A stretch of 64,000 nt of DNA from Albidovulum sp. (GTDB lineage: Bacteria; Pseudomonadota; Alphaproteobacteria; Rhodobacterales; Rhodobacteraceae), in assembly GCA_028823855.1 (NCBI GenBank), contig JAPPFL010000012.1, positions 80,766-144,765 of the forward strand. Reading direction: 5' to 3'. The notes under the pieces are model-generated. The model did no database searches, was not told the origin of the DNA, and worked only from the letters and a program-made list of their open reading frames with translations. Within the stretch, counting starts at the first letter, position 1. The number at the start of each line of letters is the position of its first letter. This document shows positions 27,622 to 37,309 of the stretch, piece by piece. A program made the translations under genes and the position numbers.

Positions 27622-28998
27622 TCAATCCTGGAACGAGCGCAGGAATCGATCGTTGAAGGATCCGCTGCTTTCGAACAGCGACCTCGCGAATTCTCTCAGC
27701 GACTCGGCGCCTTCCGCCCTCCTTCCGGCGAAAACGAAATTCGCGCGCGCCTTGGCAAGTATTTCTTCGCGCGACATTGGATCCTTGATTCCTCCCCGAA
27801 GTTGCGCTTGCCTTTCCTCGAAAGCGCGACCGTCTCTAAGCAGTACTTTGACATGGCCGGTATAGTTTCTGGGATATTCATTGTCCGGATCGATTTCGTA
27901 TGAGACCTTTCGGGCAAGCGAAAGCACGACTGGATCGCGCAGGGCTTCGTCGGTGAACTGCGCCAATCCGGCATCGCCGTGAACCAACCCGATCGCCACG
28001 GCGTACGGCGACGAAAATTTTGCCGCGTAGGGCGTTGGCGGCGATTGCTTGAGCGAAAGAGGCTCCCAGAGCCGGTGAACAGTGCCCTCGCCGACTTCGC
28101 AAACTATCCGGGCAATCTCCTCCGGGACGATTGCTTTTTTTTGCAGGCGCGCCGCGCAGTCGATGTACGGCTGAGTCATGGTACCGCAGGCGTATGGCTT
28201 GAAGGCCACGCGAGCGCATTGCCATTCTGAACCCAAACTATCGGTAAGGGGAGCGAAGTCAGGCGCGATTGAAGGCGCGAAAGCCGCAAAAAGGCCGTGC
28301 GATCCTTCGAACACCGTCGACGGCCCCCGAAATCCGGCCTTTCCCATTCTCGCGGCTCGAATTCCCGACTGCGCCGCCCAGCCGGCGTGCATCCGCTTGG
28401 TCCAGCTTCCATCGGCAAGATACTCTATTATTCCTGCCGACATCGACCCCGCGACTCCGAGCGAATCCCGAATCTGCGAAGCCGACTGCCCCATCGCCGC
28501 GGCGACGCCCGCGGTCGCGCCCATCGTTCCAAGCACGGCTGTAGGGTGGAATCCCGCCGAATGCACGCCCTTTCCCGCAACGATTCCAAGCCGGTTGGCT
28601 ATCTCGATTCCGACGACCAATCCCTTTGCGACTGAAGATTTCGATAGTCCCAGATGCTGTCCCGCCGAGAAAAGTGCGGGTATTACCACCGCTCCCGAAT
28701 GCACGGGACAGCCCTCGAAAGTATTGTCGAAATCTTCGCCGTGCGAGCAAGTTCCGTTGATCGCCGCGGCGCCGTAGGGATCGGCGCCCTCCCCAAGTCC
28801 CCAAACCGAACATTGTCCAATCGCGCCGAATGCTTCCCTTGCCGCTCGACCGTAGTCGGTTTCGAGAGCGGCAACGCAGAGGGCGACCGTGTCGATCACT
28901 GAATCCTGCGCCGCGATTCGCGCGGAATCGGAGATTTCCCTTTCCTCCAATCCGGCTATCCACTCGGCTAGCAGCGCCGAGCGCGTCGGCGATTTCAT
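27622..28998 (-). CDS. MmgE/PrpD family protein (copy 2)
   Basis: 458 residues starting MKSPTRSALLAEWIAGLEE, with AGGAA upstream. Family blocks: AAINGTCSHGEDFDNTFEGC (HxEDFDD-type), GFHPTAVLGTMGATAGVAAA, WTKRMHAGWAAQSGIRAARM and FKPYACGTMTQPYIDCA. It is closely related to the next gene upstream (29012-30394); both share the VHRLWEPL and PENEYPRNY..H-type C-terminal motifs, suggesting tandem duplication and divergence. Thirteen bases separate it from that gene. Confidence 0.9.
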   Translation of the reverse strand: MKSPTRSALLAEWIAGLEEREISDSARIAAQDSVIDTVALCVAALETDYGRAAREAFGAIGQCSVWGLGEGADPYGAAAINGTCSHGEDFDNTFEGCPVHSGAVVIPALFSAGQHLGLSKSSVAKGLVVGIEIANRLGIVAGKGVHSAGFHPTAVLGTMGATAGVAAAMGQSASQIRDSLGVAGSMSAGIIEYLADGSWTKRMHAGWAAQSGIRAARMGKAGFRGPSTVFEGSHGLFAAFAPSIAPDFAPLTDSLGSEWQCARVAFKPYACGTMTQPYIDCAARLQKKAIVPEEIARIVCEVGEGTVHRLWEPLSLKQSPPTPYAAKFSSPYAVAIGLVHGDAGLAQFTDEALRDPVVLSLARKVSYEIDPDNEYPRNYTGHVKVLLRDGRAFEERQAQLRGGIKDPMSREEILAKARANFVFAGRRAEGAESLREFARSLFESSGSFNDRFLRSFQD

Positions 28999-29011
28999 CG
29001 ATTATTCCTGT

Positions 29012-30394
29012 TCATTTTTGAAACTCCCGCAGGCCGCCAAGGTCGGGCGCCGATTCGAGATTTTCGCAGAAATCGATGAATCGGCCGCCAAGTCGCTCGG
29101 ACCAGCCGCCGCGCTTCGCATTCGAATGAAATTTTTCGACGATTTCCCGATAGGTCAACGGCTCGCGCATTCCGCCGCGCATATGCGGCTGGCTAAGCGC
29201 GATCACCTCGCCCGACTTCAGCAGCACTTCCATGTGTCCCGAATAGTTGCGAGGGTATTCGTTTTCGGGATCGATTCTATATGAGATTTTCGAAGCAAAT
29301 TCCACGTAGCGCGAGTCGCTCGCCTTTTCATCGCTGAACTGCGCAAGCCCGGCATCGTTTTCAAAAAATCCCAGGGCCATGCAAAACGGCATCGAGAACT
29401 TGGCGGCATAGCCGGACGGAGGTGCATGCTTGTCGGCAAGCGGCTCCCATAGCCTGTGCACCAAGCCTTCGCCCGTATCGCAGACAATGCTTTCGATCGC
29501 ATCCGAACTCTCGACGCGCTTGGCGAGCTTGCGTGCGCAGTCGATGTATGGATGAATCATGGTGCCGCACGCGTAGGGCTTAAACACGATTCTTGTCATG
29601 TACCAGTCCGTTCCGAGCCGCTCGGTCAGGTGGGCGTATTCGGGCGAAGCGGTCGGCGCGAAAGCCTTGAAGAAATTGTGCTTCCCGTCGAATACCGTTC
29701 GCGGTGCGAAGAATCCTGTCGCGGCGATTCTGGCCGCCTTCAATCCCGACTGGGCGGCCCAGCCCGGATGAAGCCGCTTTGTCCACGCGCCGTCCGTGAG
29801 GTATTCTATAATGCCTGAGGAGAAGCTCGCCGCGATGCCGAATGCGGCCGCGAGCCGGTCCCTTTCGAGTCCAAGCGCGACACCGGCGCCGGCAGCCGCT
29901 CCCAGCGCTCCGATCACGCCCACCGGATGAAACCCCGCGCGATGCATGTGTCCGGCCGCCACATGGTTCAGACGGCAGACGGATTCCAACCCGGCCGCAA
30001 TGCCAAGCAGCGCCCTTTCTCCCGACAGCCCCGATTGCTCCGCTTCGGCCAGAACCGCCGGAATCACCATTGCTCCGACGCGGATCGGCGCTCCCTCCAG
30101 CGTGTCGTCGAAGTCCTCGCCATGAATTGCAACGCCGTTGATCAGCGCCGCATCCGCGGCGCCTAGCGAATTCCGGTGGCCGATCGCCGTACAGGGCCCC
30201 TGGCCCTGGCAGCTGGCCAATACCTGTTGCATGTAGTCCTGCCCGCGCGCCGCGATGCAGAGTCCGCCCGCGTCGACGAAATTCTTCTTTGCGATATGGA
30301 TCGCCTCGTCGGTTAGCCCGCCTATGACCAAATTTGACAGAAAGTCGGCATACATCTCGGACACGGTCTCGCTATGCGCAGTGTCTTCTTCCAT
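29012..30394 (-). CDS. MmgE/PrpD family protein (copy 3)
   Basis: About 460 residues from MEEDTAHSETVSEMYADFL; GGGAAG four bases before ATG 30394 favours this over 30406. Motifs: INGVAIHGEDFDDTLEGAPI, GFHPVGVIGALGAAAGAGVA, WTKRLHPGWAAQSGLKAARI and VFKPYACGTMIHPYIDCA. It is a close relative of copy 2 and probably co-transcribed with it. A heteromeric or two-step pair is possible. The likely reaction is hydration/dehydration or decarboxylation of a polycarboxylate; the substrate is unknown. Confidence 0.9.
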   Translation of the reverse strand: MEEDTAHSETVSEMYADFLSNLVIGGLTDEAIHIAKKNFVDAGGLCIAARGQDYMQQVLASCQGQGPCTAIGHRNSLGAADAALINGVAIHGEDFDDTLEGAPIRVGAMVIPAVLAEAEQSGLSGERALLGIAAGLESVCRLNHVAAGHMHRAGFHPVGVIGALGAAAGAGVALGLERDRLAAAFGIAASFSSGIIEYLTDGAWTKRLHPGWAAQSGLKAARIAATGFFAPRTVFDGKHNFFKAFAPTASPEYAHLTERLGTDWYMTRIVFKPYACGTMIHPYIDCARKLAKRVESSDAIESIVCDTGEGLVHRLWEPLADKHAPPSGYAAKFSMPFCMALGFFENDAGLAQFSDEKASDSRYVEFASKISYRIDPENEYPRNYSGHMEVLLKSGEVIALSQPHMRGGMREPLTYREIVEKFHSNAKRGGWSERLGGRFIDFCENLESAPDLGGLREFQK

Positions 30395-30493
30395 TTGTCT
30401 TCCCAATCCAAATCGTCAGGTCCATACTAAGTCTTCCCGATGTCGGCAATTGACACATTGGGGTTTTGGCAACCGGAGGTTAAATGGAATTTC

Positions 30494-31246
30494 ATGGACG
30501 AAACGCGAATTCTCGACGGCAAAGTCGCGATGATCACGGGCGCCTCGCGCAGAATCGGTCGAGCTACCGCGCTTGGCCTCGCGGAGCACGGCGCGGAACT
30601 GGTGGTTACGGCGCGAACCGCTCAGAGCGAAGTTGAACGCGTCGCGGATGAAGTTCGCGAACTCGGACCGAGGGCAACGGCTCTAATGGGGGACGTAACC
30701 TGCGAAGCCGATGCGGCCAGAATGGTATCCGAAGCAATGAACGCGCATGGCCGGATCGATATTCTCATCAACAACGCGGCAATTCGGCGCGCTTGCCCGC
30801 TGATTGATATGTCGCTCGAGGAATGGAGGGAGATAATTGCGGTTGTTCTTGACGGCGCTTTTCTCATGTGCCGCTCGGCTATTCCGATCATGATCGCGCA
30901 AGGGGGCGGAACAATCGTGAACGTAGGAGGGGTAAGCGGCCACATCGGCGCGAAGGAACGCGCCCATGTGGCGGCGGCTAAAGCCGGCCTAGCGGGACTG
31001 ACCAAGGCGATCGCGGTGGAATTCGCCGATAGGGGAATTACGGCGAATTGCGTGTCGCCGGGCAAAATCGGAGGAAAGCGCTCGGCGACTTCGGGAAAGT
31101 CGCCGGAAATGAGCGTTCCGATTCTACTTGGCCGGCAAGGTGAAATCGAGGAAGCGTCCGGAATCATCGTTTCGATGTGCATGCCCTACGCGCGCTTCAT
31201 GACCGGCCAAACAGTACACGTATCCGGGGGCCTCTATATGCCTTGA
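30494..31246 (+). CDS. SDR family protein with atypical active site
   Basis: 250 residues from MDETRILDGKVAMITGASRR; the nucleotide-binding TGASRRIGRATALG and NNAAIRR are normal. At the catalytic position, where SDRs have YxxxK, the sequence reads AHVAAAKAG, so Lys is kept but Tyr is Val. A GGxSGH segment precedes it as usual. Some SDR subfamilies share this arrangement. GGAGG lies 14 bases upstream of this ATG, rather far, so the start could differ. It is transcribed divergently from copy 3 and converges on copy 4. Confidence 0.82.
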   Translation: MDETRILDGKVAMITGASRRIGRATALGLAEHGAELVVTARTAQSEVERVADEVRELGPRATALMGDVTCEADAARMVSEAMNAHGRIDILINNAAIRRACPLIDMSLEEWREIIAVVLDGAFLMCRSAIPIMIAQGGGTIVNVGGVSGHIGAKERAHVAAAKAGLAGLTKAIAVEFADRGITANCVSPGKIGGKRSATSGKSPEMSVPILLGRQGEIEEASGIIVSMCMPYARFMTGQTVHVSGGLYMP

Positions 31247-31253
31247 CTCCGCT

Positions 31254-32615
31254 TCATCGCGGCATCCAGAGCGGCCTCAGATCCCGGACATCGGCAAGCG
31301 TTGCGATATTTCGAACGGCGGAGATCAGAAGATCGGCGGCTTCGCCGCCAATACGCGTCGAAATCAAGTTCCGGGCTTTTTCTTCAACCTGCTCCTCGCT
31401 CATTGGATTGTCCGGCGTGCCTAGCACGGCTCGCGTCCGCTTGGAAAATTTCCGTCCATCCCTCAACTCAATCTCGACAATGGCCTGACGCGCCGGCCGA
31501 GCCTCCGTTAGCGATCTGCTGGGTACGAGTTCGACCAGTCGGCGGTAGGAGAGCACGTCTCCGTCCCGCATGCGGGAATGATCGCGAATCGACGAATTGG
31601 TTATGCCGCGATCGCATAGCGCGAGAGCGACGAGATGCTGAACGCACACCTCCGGCATTTCATTGTTGTCGACGATCTCGATCCTGTCATCGGGCATAAC
31701 GACCCGAACCCGACGAATCTCCCGGTCTGACAGGTATGGCGATTCAACGAGCGACGCGGCGGAGTCCAGCACTGCTTGGATCGGCGATCCGACGCTCCAT
31801 TTTTTTATGGTTGCGGACATGACCTCGAACCCTTCGCCAAGGCCCTCGAACAATTCGTCGGGCCGCGCTCGCTCTGCAAATGAGGACAAGTATGAATGCC
31901 TGCCGGTAAGCGACTCTGAGACGCCGGTCGCTCCGCCGGCGACGAACAAGGCCGCAAAGACGCCGTTGCGAGCGCCCATGCCACCGAAATCGAACGCCTT
32001 TTCCACATGGTCCGCGTCCCTTTCCCAATAGGCTAGGCCCGATGCCTGCTGCGTCGCGTAGGACAGCAAATGTTCGCATTGAACTTCGTCGAGACCCGCA
32101 AGCGCCCCGGCCGCCGCCGCCGCTCCGAAATTCGCGCCGAGGCAGTGGGTGGAATGGCTGCCGCTGCGCGGAGCCGTGAAGCCGAGAGCCTTGGTGAATC
32201 TGGCTCCGATGTCGTATCCAGCGGCAATTGCTCGGAGTAGCTCTTCGCCGCTGGCGGCACGAAGCTGAGCTACCGAGAGCGCGGAGGGAACCACTGAACA
32301 CCCCGGGTGAAACCGGCCTCCGAGGTGCGAGTCGTCCGTTTCGTCGGCGTGAGCGGCCATCGCGCCGGCGAATGCGGCGGTAACGGCATCCGTTACAAGT
32401 TCCGTACCCGGAATTCCGGAGTGGGGCGGACCCCCTGTCAAGGCCGCAAACGAAACGGCTTGTCGGCCCGCTCTCAGCTGCGTTCCGTCGATCATCGCCG
32501 CCAATGTGTCCAGCAGGTGCAGCCGGGCCTTGCGAGCGACCTCTGGAGGAAGGGGCGTTGCGCACGCTTTCGCGATGTGCGCCGCGACCAGCTCGGTCGG
32601 ACTCGCTTTGCTCAT
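31254..32615 (-). CDS. MmgE/PrpD family protein (copy 4)
   Basis: 453 residues from MSKASPTELVAAHIAKACAT; GGAGAG seven bases upstream supports ATG 32615. Motifs: LLDTLAAMIDGTQLRAGRQA, AAHADETDDSHLGGRFHPGC (here HADETDDS replaces the HxxDFDD of other copies), GSHSTHCLGANFGAAAAAGA and MGARNGVFAALFVAGG. It belongs to a different branch from copies 2 and 3 and is divergent from the TTT transporter operon, so it may act on the imported substrate. Confidence 0.88.
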   Translation of the reverse strand: MSKASPTELVAAHIAKACATPLPPEVARKARLHLLDTLAAMIDGTQLRAGRQAVSFAALTGGPPHSGIPGTELVTDAVTAAFAGAMAAHADETDDSHLGGRFHPGCSVVPSALSVAQLRAASGEELLRAIAAGYDIGARFTKALGFTAPRSGSHSTHCLGANFGAAAAAGALAGLDEVQCEHLLSYATQQASGLAYWERDADHVEKAFDFGGMGARNGVFAALFVAGGATGVSESLTGRHSYLSSFAERARPDELFEGLGEGFEVMSATIKKWSVGSPIQAVLDSAASLVESPYLSDREIRRVRVVMPDDRIEIVDNNEMPEVCVQHLVALALCDRGITNSSIRDHSRMRDGDVLSYRRLVELVPSRSLTEARPARQAIVEIELRDGRKFSKRTRAVLGTPDNPMSEEQVEEKARNLISTRIGGEAADLLISAVRNIATLADVRDLRPLWMPR

Positions 32616-32756
32616 GAATGATCTCTCCGCAACCGGACGGTACAGCGGTACATAGTTGAACATTCACCGGTTTAATGCAATTAGGCGAGGATTGAGTGGA
32701 GTCTTCCGGAAAAAATCTAGGGCATTCATTCCACTCGGAAAAAATGGAGAACAACG

Positions 32757-33728
32757 ATGAAAGTTAGTCTGAAGTGTATTCTTGGCGCCGCATTGGTCGC
32801 CACCGCCAGCGCGGCGGCTCCGGTCGCGGTGCAGGCGCAGGACTACCCGCACGATTCCGTGACCTTGGTAACTCACTCGCGGTCGGGCGGCGGAACCGAC
32901 GTATTTTTGCGTGAAATGGTCAAATATCTAAGCAATTATGTCGGCGCCAACCTGGTGGTCGAAAACGTCCGCGGCGGCTCCGGCGCCAAGGCCATGGCGA
33001 AACTGGCGACGTCCCCGGCCGACGGATCGATATTCTACGGAACCACTCCGACCTTTATCAACACTTCGCTTCTCGCCGAACCCGATTACACCTACAAGGA
33101 TTTGATGGGGGTGACGAACGTGTTTCTCGATCCCCAAATCGTCTATGTTCGATCCGACAGCCCCTATGCGGACCTCAGCGCGGTAGTCGAAGCGGCGCTG
33201 GCCGATCCTGGCTCCGTAATCTTCGGTGTCACGACGCCAGGCTCCCTCGACAGGCAGGTGATGGAGAAGTTCAAGGCGCTTACCGGCGTCACTTCTCCTA
33301 TAGTAACCCATGACGGCGGCGGCGAACTGCTAATCAGCGTACTCAACGGCACCGTGTCGCTCGGCATCGGAGAAATCCAGGAGTTGACGGCGCAGCTGGA
33401 AGCCGGCGAAGTTCGCCTGCTGACCACCTACACGCTTGACCGGCTGGAAGACTTCCCCGACGTTCCCACCGCCAGGGAGCAGGGCATTGACCTCGTCATC
33501 AACAAATTCCGCGGCATCGCGGGTCCCTCAGGTCTGCCGGAGGACATTCTCGGCGCGTGGGAGAATGCAATCCAGTCCGTTCTGGAAGATTCTGAATTCA
33601 AGGCCTGGTACGAAGCGCAGAGCCTCGTCCCCTTCTACATGGGCAGCGCCGAATACAACGCGTTCCTTGAAGACTTCGCAATGCAGCAGCAGGCATTCTT
33701 CAAAGAGTATGGCATCGTCGACGACTGA
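32757..33728 (+). CDS. tctC: TTT transporter substrate-binding protein (TctC/Bug family)
   Basis: 323 residues with a signal peptide (MKVSLKCILGAALVATASAA.. cleaved after VQAQ). The mature N-terminus DYPHDSVTLVTHSRSGGGTD and VENVRGGSGAKAMAKLATSP are typical of the Bug family, which binds carboxylates in the periplasm. GGAGAA precedes the ATG. It is the first gene of a tctCBA-like operon, followed by the small and large membrane subunits. The ligand is probably a di- or tricarboxylate, inferred from the downstream PrpD and TcuAB-like genes. Confidence 0.92.
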   Translation: MKVSLKCILGAALVATASAAAPVAVQAQDYPHDSVTLVTHSRSGGGTDVFLREMVKYLSNYVGANLVVENVRGGSGAKAMAKLATSPADGSIFYGTTPTFINTSLLAEPDYTYKDLMGVTNVFLDPQIVYVRSDSPYADLSAVVEAALADPGSVIFGVTTPGSLDRQVMEKFKALTGVTSPIVTHDGGGELLISVLNGTVSLGIGEIQELTAQLEAGEVRLLTTYTLDRLEDFPDVPTAREQGIDLVINKFRGIAGPSGLPEDILGAWENAIQSVLEDSEFKAWYEAQSLVPFYMGSAEYNAFLEDFAMQQQAFFKEYGIVDD

Positions 33729-33757
33729 TTGCTCCTAGCGGTGCCGGAGAGCGGGCT

Positions 33758-34261
33758 ATGAAACTCCCGGACAGGGACCTCTGGGTCGGGCTGGGAATGC
33801 TGCTTGCGGCATCGATTTACTGGTTTGAAGCTAGCAAGATCAGGATCAGCCCGCTCGACGGTCCGGTCAACGCGGCCGGCCTGCCCAAGTCTCTCGCTTA
33901 CGCCCTGGGAGGTCTGGCGCTCTTGCTCATAGTTCGCAGCGTAGTGAGCGCGGCGGTCGGCGCCCACGCCGCCGCGCAAAGCCAAGCGAACGCTTCAATA
34001 CTGAATCTATTGAAGCCGCATCTCCGGGCAATTGGAATGCTGGCTATCGGCATAGGATACCTGCTGGCTGTTTCCTGGCTCGGATACGCCGCAACGATCG
34101 TCGCGCTTTTGCTTGCGGTATCACTCTACAACGGAGCCCGGTTAAACCTGCGTACCGGCGCATTCGCCGTTTGCGGCGGCATTTTCTTCCATTTCTTTTT
34201 CGTTGAGTTTCTTGGCATTCCACTGCCGCCCGGCGCGATATTCGGGCATTTGCTCGGCTAG
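33758..34261 (+). CDS. tctB: TTT transporter small membrane subunit (TctB-like)
   Basis: 167 residues with four hydrophobic segments: LWVGLGMLLAASIYWFEAS, SLAYALGGLALLLIVRSVV, AIGMLAIGIGYLLAVSWLGY with the adjoining AATIVALLLAVSLYN, and FAVCGGIFFHFFFVEFLGI. The ending PLPPGAIFGHLLG is characteristic of TctB. It lies between the binding protein and TctA in the usual order. Confidence 0.9.
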   Translation: MKLPDRDLWVGLGMLLAASIYWFEASKIRISPLDGPVNAAGLPKSLAYALGGLALLLIVRSVVSAAVGAHAAAQSQANASILNLLKPHLRAIGMLAIGIGYLLAVSWLGYAATIVALLLAVSLYNGARLNLRTGAFAVCGGIFFHFFFVEFLGIPLPPGAIFGHLLG

Positions 34262-34273
34262 GGCGGCGAATCG

Positions 34274-35776
34274 ATGGAAGCGATTGGCTACGCCTGGTCG
34301 GCCTTGACAACTACCCCCGCCGCGTTCGCCGCCGTGGGCGGCGTGGTCTGGGGAATTCTTGGAGGAGCTCTGCCCGGCATTTCCCCGTCGATCACGATGG
34401 CGCTTCTGCTGCCGTTCACCTACACTATGGACCCGATTCCGGCCATCGTCTTGCTGGCGTCGACCTATGTCGGGGCCGAGTACGGCGGCTCTATACCGGC
34501 GATTCTGATTCGAACTCCCGGAACGAATGCGGCCGCTGCGACCGCAATCGACGGCTACGAGTTGCAGAAGCAGGGCCGGGGCGGCGAAGCGCTGGGGATT
34601 TCGCTAGTATCGGGCGTCATCGGCGGGCTGATCGGGCTTTTTTGCCTAGTGATCCTGACCAAGCCGCTCGCCAGCGTCGCTCTATACTTCACGCCGCCTG
34701 CGTACTTTTCGCTGGGTGTGCTGGGCATAAGCGTAATCGCCTCGCTTTCGTCCGGCTCGCTCATCAAGGGTCTCATGGCGGGCATCGTCGGACTCATGAT
34801 AGCGACCGTGGGCGTAGATCCGGTATCGGGCGTCAGCCGTTTCACCTACGGAGCCCCCGAGCTTCTCGGCGGAATTCCGTTTATACTGGTCATGGTCGGA
34901 GTATTCGCGGTTTCGGAGCTTTTGGTGCAGGCCAGCAGACCGGAAGCTAAGACTTCGGGGAAGCGACAGCTGACGATTCGGCTTCCAAGCTGGGCGATGC
35001 TCAGGCGGTTGAGAAAACCCCAGCTGATTGGATCGGGAATCGGACTATTCGAGGGATGCATGCCGGGCGCCGGCGGATCCATAGCGGCCTTCATGGCCTA
35101 CAACGAGGCGCGGCGCTGGTCCAAGCACCCCGAAGAATTCGGCAAGGGATCGCCCGAGGCGATTGCCGCTCCGGAAGCAGCCAACAACACTGTCGCGGGG
35201 ACCGCGCTGGTGCCGATGCTGTCCTTCGGCATTCCCGGTTCGAATTCGACCGCGATCTTGCTGGGAGGCCTACTGATTCACGGGCTTCAACCCGGACCGC
35301 TCCTGTTCCAGCGGCATCCGGACTTTATTTACGGCCTGTATTCAGGCCTGCTGGTCGCCAACCTTTCGCTGTTCGCGCTTGGAATACTAATCATTACGCC
35401 GGCGGTGTGGCTCGTAAACCGGCCCAGGCCGTTCCTGATGGCTGGAATTTTCGCCCTTATCTTCTCGGGTATCTATTCCATAGACAACACGCTGTTCGAC
35501 CTTTATCTTGTATTGCTGGCGGGTTTGGCGGGCTACATCATGCGCCTGCTCGGATTTCCTTTTCTGCCTCTTGTACTTGGCCTCGTTCTCGGATATCTGA
35601 TCGAGGCGAATTACCGGCGCTCGCTCCTCCTTACCGGCGGCGAGCACCGAGTGTTTATCGAGGATCCGATTTCGCTCGGCCTGCTTTTGACAGCTCTACT
35701 CTTCGTGGTCGGCTCCGGGCTGCGCGATCTGAGGGATTCCAGAAAGCGAATGCGCGAGCGAGACTCAAAAAATTGA
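34274..35776 (+). CDS. tctA: TTT transporter large membrane subunit (TctA)
   Basis: 500 residues, about 12 membrane segments. The signature GGALPGISPSITMALLLPFT near residue 35 and the later GIGLFEGCMPGAGGSIAAF plus SFGIPGSNSTAILLGGLLIH are hallmark TctA motifs. It forms the permease with TctB and uses the ion gradient to import the acid delivered by TctC. It overlaps the following PrpD frame by four bases. Confidence 0.95.
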   Translation: MEAIGYAWSALTTTPAAFAAVGGVVWGILGGALPGISPSITMALLLPFTYTMDPIPAIVLLASTYVGAEYGGSIPAILIRTPGTNAAAATAIDGYELQKQGRGGEALGISLVSGVIGGLIGLFCLVILTKPLASVALYFTPPAYFSLGVLGISVIASLSSGSLIKGLMAGIVGLMIATVGVDPVSGVSRFTYGAPELLGGIPFILVMVGVFAVSELLVQASRPEAKTSGKRQLTIRLPSWAMLRRLRKPQLIGSGIGLFEGCMPGAGGSIAAFMAYNEARRWSKHPEEFGKGSPEAIAAPEAANNTVAGTALVPMLSFGIPGSNSTAILLGGLLIHGLQPGPLLFQRHPDFIYGLYSGLLVANLSLFALGILIITPAVWLVNRPRPFLMAGIFALIFSGIYSIDNTLFDLYLVLLAGLAGYIMRLLGFPFLPLVLGLVLGYLIEANYRRSLLLTGGEHRVFIEDPISLGLLLTALLFVVGSGLRDLRDSRKRMRERDSKN

Positions 35777-37275
35777 TTCTGCACAAGGTTAGGCCGCAAA
35801 AGCCGGGAGAAAGGCTGGCAAAGGAAGACCAGCTCGCATGGAAGATCGCCTGCATGGCCGCGGACCGCGTCGAAGCCGGCCCGGCGGCGGCCGAAATGGC
35901 CGCCATGCGCGTAATCGACGACTGGGCCGTATCGATCGCCGCGCTTGACCGCGGCCCGGTGGCCGCGGCTCGAGGCGCCGCGCTGGCCTATCCCCGAAAG
36001 AACGGCGCAAGCATTGTCGGCATGGGAACGGAAACGCGCGTCGATGCCTATTGGGCCGGGTACGCAAACGCGACCGCAATTCGCGAACTCGACTTCAACG
36101 ACAGCTTTTTCGCTGCCGATTCGAGCCATCCGGGCGACGTGATCGGTCCCTTGGCTGCGGTGGCGGAAGCGCGAGAGTTGACGGGCGCCGCGCTGATCAA
36201 AGGGATCGCAACAGCCTACGAAACGCAGATCGGTCTTGTAAAGGGAATTGCGCTAAACCGGCACAGAATCGACCACGTCGCGCATTTGGGGCCCGCGGTG
36301 GCCGCGGGACTTGGCGCGATGCTCGGACTTGAAGCCAATGTTCTCTATCATGCGATAGGCCTAGCCGCGCATCTGTCGGTTTCGACGCGCCAGACGCGAA
36401 AGGGATCGATTTCAACCTACAAGGCCAATGCGCCCGGGCATATCGGCCAAATCGCGATGCTCGCGATCGATCGCGCGATGCGCGGCGAAACGAGCCCTGC
36501 TCCGGTTTACGAGGGAGACTACGGTCTCATGGCGATTTTGCTCGACGGTCGGGACGGAGAGGCAACAGTTCCGCTGCCTTCCCCGGGCGAGCCGCCCGTC
36601 GCAATTCTCGAATCCTACCCTAAAGAGCACTCGGCCGGATATCACGGACAGGCATTGATCGACCTCGCATTCAAGATACGCGACAGGGTCGGCAACACCG
36701 CGCGAATTAGCGATGTCGCGATCCATACAAAGGAACTTACGCACCTAGTGATGGGTTCCGGCGCGGGCGACCCCGAGAAATGGGATCCCGCCGCCACGCG
36801 CGAGACTCTTGATCACTCCGCGATGTATATCTTTACGGTCGCGCTTCAAGACGGGAAATGGGACCACGAATCCAGCTACGCGCCCGCGAGGGCAGCGCGA
36901 CCGGACACGATCGAGCTCTGGCGCAAAGTAAGAACGGTGTCCGATCCAGAATGGACGCGCGAGTTCACGGATCCGGAGCCGCTCGAAAAGGCGCACGGAG
37001 CAAGAGTCGTGGTTGCCTACGACGACGGAACGATTTTCGAAGACGAACTGAGAGTCGCCAACGCCCACCCTTGCGGCGCCAATCCGTGGGGAGCGGAAGA
37101 ATACCGCCGGAAGTTCCTGAGCCTAGCGGAAGGCAGAGTGGCGAAAACGGAAGCCTTGCGCTTCCTCGACCGCGCTGCCGAGCTCCCGAACGCGGGAAAA
37201 TCGAAGCCTGTCGATCTTTCGATCAAGGCGCAAATTGCGAACTCGACAGGGTCCGTCGCAGGCCTGTTCTCATAA
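35773..37275 (+). CDS. prpD: PrpD-type 2-methylcitrate dehydratase family protein (copy 5)
   Basis: About 500 residues. The likely start is TTG 35773 overlapping the tctA stop, because the next residues (VRPQKPGERLAKEDQLAWKI) match the conserved N-terminus of the PrpD branch. Further matches: RELDFNDSFFAADSSHPGD, KIDHVAHLGP-like RIDHVAHLGPAVAAGLGAML, then ESYPKEHSAGYHGQALIDLA and ETLDHSAMYIFTVALQDG. True PrpD dehydrates 2-methylcitrate. Next to TTT and TcuAB-like genes it could act on another tricarboxylate. Confidence 0.88.
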   Translation: MILHKVRPQKPGERLAKEDQLAWKIACMAADRVEAGPAAAEMAAMRVIDDWAVSIAALDRGPVAAARGAALAYPRKNGASIVGMGTETRVDAYWAGYANATAIRELDFNDSFFAADSSHPGDVIGPLAAVAEARELTGAALIKGIATAYETQIGLVKGIALNRHRIDHVAHLGPAVAAGLGAMLGLEANVLYHAIGLAAHLSVSTRQTRKGSISTYKANAPGHIGQIAMLAIDRAMRGETSPAPVYEGDYGLMAILLDGRDGEATVPLPSPGEPPVAILESYPKEHSAGYHGQALIDLAFKIRDRVGNTARISDVAIHTKELTHLVMGSGAGDPEKWDPAATRETLDHSAMYIFTVALQDGKWDHESSYAPARAARPDTIELWRKVRTVSDPEWTREFTDPEPLEKAHGARVVVAYDDGTIFEDELRVANAHPCGANPWGAEEYRRKFLSLAEGRVAKTEALRFLDRAAELPNAGKSKPVDLSIKAQIANSTGSVAGLFS

Positions 37276-37309
37276 GCCGCCAACGCCGTTCGATCGCCCG
37301 AGTCCAGGA

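Noticed and set aside
35056..35772. N-terminal extension of the PrpD-type gene (frame open from 35056)
   Set aside because: The extension is an Arg/Gly-rich shadow of tctA; the family N-terminus begins near 35773.
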